Positions 1 to 9,159 of a stretch of 64,000 nt of DNA are shown here, in pieces (the stretch's first letter is position 1; each line of letters opens with the position of its first letter). A program made the translations under genes and the position numbers. Under the pieces are notes generated by a model. That model ran no database searches and had not been told where the DNA came from. It saw only the letters and a list, made by a program, of their open reading frames with translations. The stretch is from positions 248,001-312,000 of the forward strand of contig NZ_CP020950.1 of the NCBI RefSeq assembly GCF_000172795.2, written 5' to 3'. Source of the stretch: Rhizobium sp. CIAT894. GTDB lineage: Bacteria; Pseudomonadota; Alphaproteobacteria; Rhizobiales; Rhizobiaceae.

Positions 1-302
1 GGTCGACCTGAACCTCGCTTAAATCCTGCGGAGTATTCCATTGCCGACATGCCAGTCGATCAGATCCCGAAACAGGCTTAGCGAGTGCCACGTGCATCGT
101 CGTCCCGATGTGGACTGTAGACTAGCTTCCTGCATAGGGCGATGCGATCCTGAGTTGCGTTCATGTGTCCTCTCCTTGGCGACGGAGAGACCCTAAGCTA
201 TGCCGACTAGGCGGCTGCTATGGTGCCGGAAACGTTGGCAAAGTCGGTTAATCGGCATAGTTTGCTGGTCAGTATAAACGTGCTTTTGCCGCGCGCGGCA
301 AA

Positions 303-854
303 ATGCAGTTTGAAGCAGCGTCGCGATCGTCGCCCAAGTCCTGCCGCCGCCTTCCGAGCCGGGTTCATAATGCCGGATTTCCGACGTTTGAAGCAAGGGT
401 CACCTATCCCTTCCATCCACTGGTTGACCAAACCGTCTTGGTAACCGGCAGCCATGAGCACGAAGGCGTTCACTATCTGCTCATTCTGGCACACGGTGGT
501 TCATTTCAAATTCCGGCATGGATGTTTGATCCTGCGGCAAGTTCGATCGAGATCGTAGCTGCGCCGCGCCTTTCGGCAACCAAACTCGTTGAACTGCGCG
601 CCAAGCTTTGTTGCCTGACTATTCCGTTGCGGTCGCTGCGGTCGCCGATTGCACATTCAATACTCCGGGAAAGGCGGCAATACGCAGCGATATGTTTGTC
701 GCGGCACGTTCGGCGCCATGGCGGTCGGCAACTGTATCGGGTTCGGCGGCATGCGGGTCGATCGGGCCGTGGCGCAGGAGGTGCTCGAGCGATTGCAACC
801 TCTGGGAATCGAGGCGGCCTTGCGGGCAATGGAGGCGCACACGCAGCGTCATAG
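303..854 (+). CDS. DUF5372-like protein, probably a remnant
   Basis: This ORF contains a segment starting VTYPFHPLVDQTVLVTG and continuing through an IPAWMFDPAA motif. It resembles the small DUF5372 proteins that sit next to large serine recombinases in rhizobia (recognition from memory, not a search). The useful similarity covers roughly residues 28-105. The rest of the ORF runs over the adjacent recombinase remnant in a different frame, so the natural stop has probably been lost. The start is uncertain and there is no convincing ribosome binding site. Function unknown. Confidence 0.4.
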   Translation: MQFEAASRSSPKSCRRLPSRVHNAGFPTFEARVTYPFHPLVDQTVLVTGSHEHEGVHYLLILAHGGSFQIPAWMFDPAASSIEIVAAPRLSATKLVELRAKLCCLTIPLRSLRSPIAHSILRERRQYAAICLSRHVRRHGGRQLYRVRRHAGRSGRGAGGARAIATSGNRGGLAGNGGAHAAS

Positions 855-1703
855 CGACAATCAACAGCAACTCGAGAACTTAATCAAGCAAGCACAATAC
901 GAGGCTGCCAGGGCGCCCCGCCAGTATGATGCTGTCGATCCGGGCAATCGGTTGGTCGCCGGCGAACTGGAGCGGCGCTGGAATGAGAAGCTGATCCTAT
1001 TGCGTGATCTCGAGGTCCAGTTCGAGATGCTCTCGACCGACCGTAACACGCCTGCTTTATCGGCCGACGACCGTACAAGATTGATGATGCTCGGTAGCGA
1101 TCTATAGTAAGGCATGGGACAGGTCCCGACGCGTCTATCGAGACACGCGAAAAGATCATTCGGCTGCTGATCAAAGAAATCATTGTCGATACCGTTGACG
1201 ACACATTGGCGCTCGTCATTCATTGGCAGGGTGGCGATCACACCCGGATGACGGGGAAGAAAAACAAGATCGGCCAGACCCGCTGGGCAGTTAAGGCTGA
1301 TGTTGTCGATCTCGTTCGCAACTTGGCGAGGCAGTTGCCCGATTTGTCGATCGCAGCGATCTTGAATCGATCCGGCAAGCGGACAGGGCATGGCGCCAGC
1401 TGGACGCGAAGCCACGTCTGCAGTCTTCGCAACATCCACGGCATCTCCGTCTATCGAGAAGGTGAACGGGCCGAACGCGGTGAGAGAACCCTCGACGAGG
1501 CCGCCGACATTCTAAAGGTGAGTCGAGCTACCGCCTACCGGATGGTCAGCAGCGGTGTCCTTCCCGCTCGCCAGTTATGCACCGGAGCGCCGTGGATCAT
1601 CCAGCTTTCCGACCTTCAACACGAAACCGTGCGCCGCGAAGCCGATGCCAGGCGATCCCGGCGTCCGATATCTCAGGATCCGGTTCAAAATCCTCTTTTA
1701 TAG
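640..1703 (+). pseudogene. large serine recombinase, C-terminal remnant
   Basis: Two ORFs, 649-1107 and 1206-1703 in another frame, together read as the C-terminal half of a large serine recombinase. The first has the zinc-ribbon/recombinase segment (YSGKGGNTQRYVCRG, then a coiled-coil-like stretch with VDPGNRLVAGELERRW). The second continues with VIHWQGGDHTRM, DSIAAILNRSGK-type and SWTRSHVCSLR motifs and a small helix-turn-helix (LDEAADILKVSRATAYRMV). The N-terminal resolvase domain with the catalytic serine is absent upstream, and the frame breaks near 1107. It is therefore a 5'-truncated, frameshifted relic of an island-mobilising recombinase. Confidence 0.75.
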
Positions 1704-2046
1704 ACATCATCAGATGAGGAGTATGTCGCGCCCTCGTCACCTTCAGCAAACAGGCTATTTTTTCTTAACGCCTGGGGCTTGATTGCCCGCTCAACATGTG
1801 GAGTCCACTTCGACGCGGCCGTCTTTCAGGAAGCGCTCGAAGATATCGCGGCGCGATATGGAATAGCGGAGAGCTCCGCGAGTTTTGATTTTCCGGGTAA
1901 CGCCCCTTAGCCACGAACAGGCACATGATCCTTGGCGCGATTTGAAGTCCACGTGAATTCCCTTGTCCCCAGCGCAACCGTCGACATTTCTCGCAAATGT
2001 CGGGCATCCGCCACTTTTGTCAGGTTTGTCGTGATTGGAACGTTTT
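1704..2046. other. no gene assigned
   Basis: Between the recombinase remnant and the tandem duplication I see no ORF with convincing protein character and no RNA gene. Confidence 0.4.
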
Positions 2047-3292
2047 GTTCGCCGGTCTCTCCGTCAAATACACATCAACCTGCCCTCAACCCGCCCATTG
2101 ATAAAAGAAAATGATCTTCTTGGCGCGTCGGAGCAGTTGGCATGGTGTTTGCTGATCCCTGGTTACAAGCGGCAGAAAGCAGTCTGCATTATGCCGGTTC
2201 ATGAAACGAACGGAACGGAGGCCACCTGACCGTTCGTCATCGGATCCGCGTTCTACCAAGCGGCCATGCATCCGCCGGCGGAAGGGTCAATCCCGATGTC
2301 ACAGCTTGCAACCAACTCAAAGAGAAGGAAAATGCAATGACCAAGATTTCCGAAAGATCCTTTGAAACGATCGAAAACCCGGGGTCATCGTCGCTCAAGG
2401 TGCCAGATCAGTTCGGCGCATCTGTTGAAAAGGGGAACAAGAAGGTGACAGAGGCTTTTTTGAAATTTGCGTCCGGCGCTGAAGCGACACAGAAAATGCT
2501 GCCTCCGATCCTCGAAACGACAAGTCTGTTCGGCAACGAATTGTGGGGGAAGACGATTGCTGCACTGCAGGCCGACGCCGAAGCCAGCTTCTCACATTTG
2601 CAAGCTTTGCTGGGCGCGAATTCGCCGTCGCAGATCCTCGAACTGCAGTCGACCTTCCTTAGCAAGCGGGTTCGCCGGTCTCTCCGTCAAATACACATCA
2701 ACCTGCCCTCAACCCGCCCATTGATAAAAGAAAATGATCTTCTTGGCGCGTCGGAGCAGTTGGCATGGTGTTTGCTGATCCCTGGTTACAAGCGGCAGAA
2801 AGCAGTCTGCATTATGCCGGTTCATGAAACGAACGGAACGGAGGCCACCTGACCGTTCGTCATCGGATCCGCGTTCTACCAAGCGGCCATGCATCCGCCG
2901 GCGGAAGGGTCAATCCCGATGTCACAGCTTGCAACCAACTCAAAGAGAAGGAAAATGCAATGACCAAGATTTCCGAAAGATCCTTTGAAACGATCGAAAA
3001 CCCGGGGTCATCGTCGCTCAAGGTGCCAGATCAGTTCGGCGCATCTGTTGAAAAGGGGAACAAGAAGGTGACAGAGGCTTTTTTGAAATTTGCGTCCGGC
3101 GCTGAAGCGACACAGAAAATGCTGCCTCCGATCCTCGAAACGACAAGTCTGTTCGGCAACGAATTGTGGGGGAAGACGATTGCTGCACTGCAGGCCGACG
3201 CCGAAGCCAGCTTCTCACATTTGCAAGCTTTGCTGGGCGCGAATTCGCCGTCGCAGATCCTCGAACTGCAGTCGACCTTCCTTAGCAAGCGG
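2047..3292. repeat. perfect 623-bp tandem duplication
   Basis: Positions 2047-2669 and 2670-3292 appear identical at a constant offset of 623. Each unit contains the upstream leader and the first 112 codons of a phasin gene. The junction falls inside the gene, at gttcgccgg against gttgagac, and the two breakpoints share the trinucleotide gtt. That fits a recent replication-slippage or microhomology-mediated duplication. Confidence 0.93.
2337..2852 (+). pseudogene. phasin copy 1, chimeric after duplication
   Basis: The first 112 codons are identical to the intact phasin at 2960. At the duplication junction (2670) the frame runs into the duplicated leader and encodes an unrelated 59-residue tail beginning RRSLRQIHINLPSTRP. 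The normal phasin C-terminus (KEVRVLSSRAVEEISKPVKD) is lost. The promoter region and the aagagaaggaaa ribosome binding site are intact, so the chimera could still be expressed. I infer it is a by-product with no selected function. Confidence 0.8.
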
Positions 3293-3415
3293 GTTGAGAC
3301 AAGTTTGCAGCACGCCAAGGAAGTCCGGGTGCTCTCAAGCAGGGCGGTGGAGGAAATCTCAAAGCCGGTCAAGGATGCTTTTGACAAGGTGCTGACGGAC
3401 CTCAAGGCGACGTAA
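2960..3415 (+). CDS. phasin (polyhydroxyalkanoate granule protein)
   Basis: A 151-aa alpha-helical, lysine/alanine-rich protein with the layout of rhizobial phasins: a polar N-terminus, the hydrophobic helix KVTEAFLKFASGAEA, and a C-terminal helix with SSRAVEEISKPVKDAFDKV. Phasins coat polyhydroxybutyrate granules in the cytoplasm and influence granule number and size, which matters in bacteroids. The length is typical for the family. The gene has an agaaggaa ribosome binding site a few bases before its ATG. It is the complete copy of a tandem duplication whose upstream copy is truncated. No phaC or phaR lies nearby, so it stands alone. Confidence 0.8.
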   Translation: MTKISERSFETIENPGSSSLKVPDQFGASVEKGNKKVTEAFLKFASGAEATQKMLPPILETTSLFGNELWGKTIAALQADAEASFSHLQALLGANSPSQILELQSTFLSKRVETSLQHAKEVRVLSSRAVEEISKPVKDAFDKVLTDLKAT

Positions 3416-3678
3416 AAGCGGACTCGCACTTAAATCGCCTGGACTGATCGGGGGCGGCCTACCTTATTCATGGACGGAAAAGATGGTGACGGGGACCATC
3501 AGGTCGGGAGAGAGCTGGAAAGTGTGTCCTGCGATCTCGATAGCTCCAGCTAACAAGCTCCTGAAAACGGATCGCGGGCGGCCGGCGTGACATATTGGAC
3601 GGTTTGAACTGGCGAAGAACCCACCATCTTGGTATCTAACCGCGTAGGCGGCAGGGGGCAGGGGGCAGGGAAGTGGTA

Positions 3679-3978
3679 ATGGATTCACGCAGGGACATAG
3701 CCGAGCGGGTCATCGCGCGTTGGAAGGCGCGAGGAATCCGGATCGATGAAGACCCGGGTTTCATGGAACTGGTCGCTCTTTGGACGGCAGGGTCGATTGC
3801 GTCCGGTGAAATGCGCCGCCGGTATTCGGCGCTCCAGCGCGAGCGGTCGCTGTCCAGGTCAATGCCACTTGATGTGTATCCCTGCGACGAAGGGGCGGAG
3901 GTCGATCATCGATCGATTGCGATTCCAGACGACGAACCAGATGAACGGGGAGGTCTCGGACTGCCGGCGCAAGGGTGA
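3679..3978 (+). CDS. small protein, possibly VbhA-like antitoxin
   Basis: A 99-aa protein starting MDSRRDIAERVIARWKARG. I chose the ATG at 3679 over the GTG two codons upstream because an agggaag ribosome binding site is well placed. Residues about 26-47 (FMELVALWTAGSIASGEMRR) resemble the short helical core of VbhA-type antitoxins of Fic toxins, in which a basic helix is followed by a G-x-I-x-x-x-E-(M/L)-R motif. No Fic toxin gene is visible beside it, so if the assignment is right it is an orphan. The C-terminus is acidic and probably disordered. A plain hypothetical protein is equally possible. Confidence 0.45.
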   Translation: MDSRRDIAERVIARWKARGIRIDEDPGFMELVALWTAGSIASGEMRRRYSALQRERSLSRSMPLDVYPCDEGAEVDHRSIAIPDDEPDERGGLGLPAQG

Positions 3979-4607
3979 CTCTTACAAAGGGCTCATCACG
4001 CACCATTTCCTGGCGAGCGCGAACTTCACGAAACAGCGGGTCGACAAGCGCTGCGTCGCGTTGTGCATATTCTCGGGAAGAGTCCGAAAAATCCTTGCCA
4101 CGAGCCGCAATGGCTGGCGGCTCAGCAAGGTAGAAGGTGAGGAGCGGCCGGCGGTACTGAGTCGACATCTTTATCAACTGTGGGCGTGTCGGCTCAGGGC
4201 ATCTTCAAGCATGGCAAGGCGGTCGCTGCCCGCTATACAGGGTGCATCGCTAATGCCGAGCTTGTCGGCACATCTTCAACGCTGAGTCCCTCAGTCTCGT
4301 GCGCCCAGCGTCCGACAAGTTATTGTCTTCCATGGGAGTCCGGCTTGCGCAAATTGCCCCCGATGAAGGTTGGTCCGCCCGGGTCTTCCGCATGGAAAAC
4401 GCGCGTTGCCTCAAAAACGCCGGTGCGCCATGCATAGGTCGTATCGTCGATCATCTGCGGCAAGACCTCCTGGTTTGTCGGACGACCGTACCATTTGGTG
4501 ACGATGCGGGCGACTTTGGCGACGAGCGCGGTACTCATGCGAAGGTTCGAGTGTGCATCGAACATCTCCGGCGCCAAATAGCATCGAGACCTCGTTTGGG
4601 CGAAAGG
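3979..4607. other. no gene assigned; possible decayed coding on minus strand
   Basis: Minus-strand frames at 3761-4168 (starting MSTQYRRPLLTFYLAEPP) and 4320-4577 (MSTALVAKVARIVTKW) look protein-like, but neither has a good boundary, ribosome binding site or recognisable family. They may be pieces of broken genes. Nothing is assigned. Confidence 0.3.
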
Positions 4608-4913
4608 TTATTCCTTTGCTGCAAAGCCTAGCTCAACGCGGCTGACATCTAAGATCGCCCGAAGGACGTCGATGCCGAATTTGAGGCTTTCCACCTCGAC
4701 ATCCAGCGAGATGCCCTCGGTGACTGTGCCTTTTGCGTTAGCGATTACCACCTCCTCCAGGTCTTCGAACCACTGAGGACTGTTCCCTTTGTGAAGCTTC
4801 GATAGTTCCGCAATCGCGACACTAAATGCCGATTGGACCGCGATTAGAGCGGCGCCGAGCTTTCGTTCGTCTACACCCGAGATGCAAACAATGGGGCTGT
4901 TTTTCTCATCCAT
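4608..4913 (-). CDS. hypothetical protein, 101 aa
   Basis: A small acidic protein starting MDEKNSPIVCISGVDERK with a good agagga ribosome binding site upstream of its ATG. Predicted helices cover residues 17-40 and 70-95. There is no signal peptide, membrane segment or known motif. A degenerate copy of its 3' third lies downstream near 5205-5290, so the family was once duplicated here. Function unknown. Confidence 0.6.
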   Translation of the reverse strand: MDEKNSPIVCISGVDERKLGAALIAVQSAFSVAIAELSKLHKGNSPQWFEDLEEVVIANAKGTVTEGISLDVEVESLKFGIDVLRAILDVSRVELGFAAKE

Positions 4914-5199
4914 GGGCTGTTCCTCTGCTGGCTCGCCACGAAACCCTATTTCAACTAATAGGCGACAGAGTCGTCGATCGCCGACGAATGCAAATAGGCC
5001 CGTAGGCTGGAGTCTCGGGTAGTTAGATCAACGAATACGCGATGCTGGGGGTGGACCATGTGGAAATGGTGGATGCGCTTGAGGCCTGTTGAAATCTGGG
5101 TCCAGCTTCCGAACGTTCCAACCGGCGGCAATGCCTCTAGGCCGTAAGCGTCGCACCTCCTGGTACGCGATAGCGGGTAATCCTTTGTACGAACTGGCT

Positions 5200-5295
5200 C
5201 GCATGCAAGGTCGCCCGAAGGACACAAGTGCCGAGCCTGGGCTTTCCGGCCATAGTCTTCAGTGAGACGTCTGTTGCTTCCACAACTCAACACAT
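5200..5295 (-). pseudogene. degenerate copy of the 4608-4913 gene (3' fragment)
   Basis: The minus-strand translation TDVSLKTMAGKPRLGTCVLR aligns without gaps to EGISLDVEVESLKFGIDVLR near the C-terminus of the 101-aa protein encoded at 4608-4913. The DNA identity is clearly above background, including the shared stretch tcgcccgaaggac. It is a short, unexpressed relic. The neighbouring stretch 4955-5200 is open on the minus strand but I could not assign it. Confidence 0.5.
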
Positions 5296-5438
5296 TCCGG
5301 CGAGCGGCATAAACCTGCAAACTCATTGTTTTTGATCCGCACGCGTCATACCTGGCCTGCACCCCACCGCCATGGCTTCGGCAAAAGGCCTTTTACTCAA
5401 AACGCAGGGACCTAGTTTGGCCCGTTTGTCAGGCAGCA

Positions 5439-6410
5439 TCACAAAAAGATCTGCGGAAGGCTCGTCCCGCTTTGCGCGCTCAGGTGCGCCCGCAGTCGAT
5501 CTGGCAGCGGATTGTTATTCAGGTACACTTTGCAATGAGGCGGAAGCTGCGACAGAATGTACGGCAGTGCAGTTCGCCCGTCGCCAAGTCCTCTCAGGTT
5601 GTTTCCACGAACGCTAAGCTCCTCCAGCCCCCTCGGCAGGTTAGGGGGCAGGTGGGTCAGTTCATTACTGTCGGTGCTGAGCCACTTTAGGGTGGCCGGG
5701 AGGTCCTCGGGTAGGCTAGTCAGTTCATTGTGAGGGACTTCGAGCCTCGTGAGCTTTGCAGGAAGGCGCTCGGGCAGGCGAATTATATTATTGAGTTCGG
5801 CGCGGAGATCCGTCAATTCGAGGGGGAGATTCTCCGGCAGGTGCGCGATTTCGTTGCGGGTGACATGAAGCTCCCTGAGCTCAGGCGGCAGGTTATCGGG
5901 CAAACTGGTCAGCCGGTTGTGGTTGACGTAGAGATACTTTAGTCCGGAAGGAAGCTCGTTCGGCAATCTGGTCAGCCGGTTGCCGTCGACGTAGAGCGTC
6001 TCGAGCATGTCCGGAAGAACCTCAGGCAGCGTGGTCAGCTGGTTGTCGCAGGCAGAGAGCTTTCGCAGACCGGGCGGGAGGTTGTTGGGCAGCCTGCCCA
6101 ACCGGTTGTCATTGGCGTTGAGCCGCTGGAGGCCGGCCGGTAAGGTGGGGGGCAGTGCCGTTAGGGACAGCGATGTTAAGTTCAGGGGGGCACGAAAATT
6201 GCGGGTTTCCGTCCAGGCCTCGATCCGTGCCATTGCCTCGTGCCGGTCCTCGTCCTGCTCCTGCTGCCCGTCTTCCGCCCAGGCCAGTAAAATTTCTTTC
6301 AGTGCCGCTTCGCCGGACGAGGAGCCAGTCAAGCCTTCAACCCAGTTAAAGGTGTCTTCACCGCCTTGTTCGGAACTATTGCCAACACCCCCCTGCCTTC
6401 TGCCGTACAT
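5439..6410 (-). CDS. IpaH-like LPX leucine-rich-repeat protein lacking the NEL ligase domain
   Basis: A 323-aa protein with a polar N-terminus containing FNWVEGLTGSSSGE, a helical segment (residues about 35-65), then about nine bacterial LPX-type leucine-rich repeats of about 21 aa (for example LKYLYVNHNRLTSLPDNLPP). It ends in a capping segment with CKVYLNNNPLPDRLRAHL. In IpaH/SspH/NopM effectors this cap is followed by the NEL E3 ubiquitin ligase domain. Here the protein stops right after the cap and no ligase sequence follows in any frame. The LRR part binds host targets in that family, so this could be a substrate-binding decoy or a broken effector. A ribosome binding site (taaggaa) precedes the ATG. 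I see no clear tts box. Confidence 0.8.
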   Translation of the reverse strand: MYGRRQGGVGNSSEQGGEDTFNWVEGLTGSSSGEAALKEILLAWAEDGQQEQDEDRHEAMARIEAWTETRNFRAPLNLTSLSLTALPPTLPAGLQRLNANDNRLGRLPNNLPPGLRKLSACDNQLTTLPEVLPDMLETLYVDGNRLTRLPNELPSGLKYLYVNHNRLTSLPDNLPPELRELHVTRNEIAHLPENLPLELTDLRAELNNIIRLPERLPAKLTRLEVPHNELTSLPEDLPATLKWLSTDSNELTHLPPNLPRGLEELSVRGNNLRGLGDGRTALPYILSQLPPHCKVYLNNNPLPDRLRAHLSAQSGTSLPQIFL

Positions 6411-6544
6411 TGCGTCGTTCCTTAGGTCATTGCGTCACTGCTGATGTTACTTCCGTCGCGACCTTTCCTTCCAATACCAAATTCGTATCCCGTTATGCTT
6501 CGGGGGCATGGCCAGCGTCCTCCCTCGAGCTGGACAGCGCATGA

Positions 6545-6840
6545 TTTTTATCGCGACGTTGAACAATCCCACCATTGACATGCTGCGCAAACTCGGCCTG
6601 ACAGGCATGGCCAGCGCCTATCAGGAACTCGAAACGCAAATAGAAGCGAGACACCTTCGAGCATGGTGAAAGGCTTCGACTGCTGCTCGAGGCGGCCACG
6701 CTCCGCCAGAAGCGCTTCGAGGCGAGAGCCCGCCCTGCAAAGCAGCGCTGTAACGCCCAGATCGAGAACGCTGATTTTTGCGCCGCCCGCGCCCTGATCG
6801 CAATTTCGTGACGCCGAGTGATAAAGGTATTTCATCCACC
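6545..6840 (+). pseudogene. IS21-family istB remnant
   Basis: Plus-strand pieces in shifting frames read NNPTIDMLRKLGLTGMASAY, then an R-FEARARxAKxRxNAQIEN segment, then FHPPVPAW. Together they match the N-terminal part of IstB helper ATPases of IS21-family elements. No Walker motifs remain and several frameshifts are present. This is an IS scar between the LRR gene and vgrG, distinct from the intact IS21 element at 48 kb. Confidence 0.6.
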
Positions 6841-7125
6841 AGTTCCAGCTTGGTGGAGACCTAAACCAGACGCATTTGGAGCCGCTTGCGGCCGATTTCG
6901 CGTGGCAACTCCATCTAACTGAGGCGCAAGTTCCCGGAACAAACGCTCACGCGCGATAACCTTTCCTCATTTTCGGGCAATCTCGCAGTGTCACGTTGAT
7001 TTGGTAGGTCAGCTTACGACGCCGAAGCCGTTACGCTTTTTCTCTACGCCTGCAGGGCCCTGCCGACTTAAAGGCAACGACTTCCGGACAGCCGAGGCCC
7101 AGAACCAGTTCACCTTGACATCGTG
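6841..7125. other. no gene assigned
   Basis: This stretch lies between the istB scar and the end of vgrG. No cognate VgrG effector, chaperone or PAAR gene is visible here, although such genes commonly follow vgrG. Confidence 0.4.
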
Positions 7126-9153
7126 TCACTCGGGCGTAACAGGCGGCAGCCCGAGTGTCGCAATAAGCTTCATTATCGACGGCGTGGGTGGACCCGGTGT
7201 CGGCGGCGGCATGGAGACGATGGACCCGAGCCGCGGAGGTGTTGCCATAACGCCAATCATCGTGCCGATAATGGCGATCCCATCGCCGCTGATTTCGATG
7301 GCCTGCGGGCCGGTTCTGCCCGATACTACAAGGCGGATCTTGTCGGGTGTTACCTCGACGCGGCTACCTAAGGCCGCTGCGGCAGGGGAGTCGGGCGCGG
7401 CGCCGCCCGAGGTCAGGAGGAAGTGTCTCTTGACGTCGATGCTGTAGATATTCCCGACCTCGACGGTATGATTCTTCTGGGCCTTCAAATAGACCTCCTC
7501 ACGGCCCTGCTTGTCCTCAAAGCGCAGTTCATTGTAGGCATTAGCGGCGCCGCCATCGGTATGCGTCCGGAAGGTCGACCGCGTTTTGTCGGTCGGCAGG
7601 GTTTCAGGCGGCAGATTTGAGCCATTGTATACGACGCCGGTCACCAGGGGCGTGTCGGGATTGCCGTGGATGAAATCAACCACGACCTCATGGCCGATCC
7701 GTGGGACGACCAGGTTGCCAAAACCCTTACCAGCGAAGTTCTGGGCCACCCGAATCCAGCAGGAGCTGTTCTCGTTCTTTCCGCCTTCTCGGTCCCAGAA
7801 GAACTGAACCTTCACACGGCCGTACTTATCCGTCGCGATCGACTCGCCCTCGGGGCCCACGACGACGGCCGTCTGCGGTCCGTGAATCAACCGCGCCGGT
7901 GTGCGGCGCCTCGGTCGGTACTGGGTTGTCGCGGGGATAATCTCTACGTTGCTGTGATAGAGGAACCGCTCGCCCTTCCCCCCCACGGTGTCCGCAGTGA
8001 GATCGTCCCCCACCTCACCGATGACAGTGAAGTCCTGTCCGACTGCCAGAAAGCGATCGGTGGGTTTCGGGCGGGAACCGACCTGGCCGTAGTAGAAGGG
8101 ATTTGCCGCCTTGAATAATGACCCGGTCGTTATCTGGCGCGCAGTGCTTTCGATCCGCGCGCGATAAGCGTTGCAGGCGAGTTCCTCGGCACGGATGGTG
8201 GCGTAGAAATCGCCATCGCTTTTTTTTGTATACTGGCCTGGATACTCGAAGACCTCCCGCATTGCCGTGCAGCCGCTGCTTGCCGACGAGGTCTCGCCCG
8301 TTCTGACCGCCACGCTCTCCCGCGGTCGGGTGATGGCGCTTCCCGTGAGCTTGCATGGCGGAATGCCGCCTGTCCTCACGGGAGGAACACGCGCGACAGA
8401 CGTCAGTTCTGCCATCGGCTTCTCATGGTCATAGTCCCTGAGAACGACCTTGTTCGGCTGTAGCGATACGACCTCGTCCCAATGCAGGATGACATCTTCT
8501 TGGTAAAGACTTCGGGCAGGCCTGAGATTGTGGTGGGTCTCTACGATCTCAGGCGTGCAGGCCATGTGACTCGCGGCGTTGTCGACCAGCACCAGGTCAT
8601 GTTGGTCCTCAGCATGTTCAAAATAGTAGTAGATGCCGTCCTGCTCCATGAGGCGGCTGACGAAGGCCAGATCCGTTTCATCGTACTGGACGCAATATGG
8701 GCGCTGTGGGAACCGTCGGGCGGTCTGATTCTTGAAATTGCCTTTATGTTCTCGAAAAATCGTGGTGATGATCTCGATGCTCGTCTTGTTCTGAAAGACC
8801 CGACTGTTAGAGCGATGCTCGAGCAATGAAATCCACGGCCGCACCTGCGCCACGTAGTTGAGGTGCTCGGTATCGTCGAGGCCGAGATATTGGAAGCGCG
8901 TAACAACACCGTTGAAGAAGCGCGTTTGCGAGTCCTTGAGCTTAAGGCCGATTGTCAGGTTTTGACCGGGGATCGTAGCAAAGTTCTGAACTGGATTGCG
9001 GCTGGCGAGCTTCACCTCGTAGAGGAAAGGTTCCCCCAGCCGCTCGGTGCCACTGAGCCGCCGGAGAGAGATTTCATTCAACTCGGACGCGGCCGAAGTG
9101 ACCGCAACAAAACGATTGTGCCTTAAGAGACTCTCGATTCTTGACTCGACCAT
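7126..9153 (-). CDS. vgrG: T6SS spike protein VgrG (TssI)
   Basis: A 675-aa VgrG. The N-terminal gp27-like part includes GEPFLYEVKLASRN and the phage-late-control segment (CVQYDETDLAFVSRLMEQDG, YYFEH). The gp5-like OB fold has the hallmark DKYGRVKVQFFWDREG and WIRVAQNFAGKGFG motifs, followed by GNPDTPLVTGVVYN. A short C-terminal extension is rich in glycine and proline (MPPPTPGPPTPS) and has no recognisable catalytic domain, so this is a structural rather than an evolved VgrG. VgrG trimers cap the Hcp tube and carry effectors. It is the last gene of the minus-strand T6SS cluster, just after the tssH relic. Confidence 0.93.
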   Translation of the reverse strand: MVESRIESLLRHNRFVAVTSAASELNEISLRRLSGTERLGEPFLYEVKLASRNPVQNFATIPGQNLTIGLKLKDSQTRFFNGVVTRFQYLGLDDTEHLNYVAQVRPWISLLEHRSNSRVFQNKTSIEIITTIFREHKGNFKNQTARRFPQRPYCVQYDETDLAFVSRLMEQDGIYYYFEHAEDQHDLVLVDNAASHMACTPEIVETHHNLRPARSLYQEDVILHWDEVVSLQPNKVVLRDYDHEKPMAELTSVARVPPVRTGGIPPCKLTGSAITRPRESVAVRTGETSSASSGCTAMREVFEYPGQYTKKSDGDFYATIRAEELACNAYRARIESTARQITTGSLFKAANPFYYGQVGSRPKPTDRFLAVGQDFTVIGEVGDDLTADTVGGKGERFLYHSNVEIIPATTQYRPRRRTPARLIHGPQTAVVVGPEGESIATDKYGRVKVQFFWDREGGKNENSSCWIRVAQNFAGKGFGNLVVPRIGHEVVVDFIHGNPDTPLVTGVVYNGSNLPPETLPTDKTRSTFRTHTDGGAANAYNELRFEDKQGREEVYLKAQKNHTVEVGNIYSIDVKRHFLLTSGGAAPDSPAAAALGSRVEVTPDKIRLVVSGRTGPQAIEISGDGIAIIGTMIGVMATPPRLGSIVSMPPPTPGPPTPSIMKLIATLGLPPVTPE

Positions 9154-9159
9154 GGTGGT

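Noticed and set aside
4955..5362. 135-aa minus-strand ORF
   Set aside because: It runs over the relic of the 4608 gene in a different frame. The C-terminal half looks protein-like but could not be assigned, so no gene was called.
7004..7030. Possible tts box (gtcagcttacgacgccgaag)
   Set aside because: Only the gtcagctt half fits the type III regulator motif, and no gene follows on that strand within a reasonable distance.
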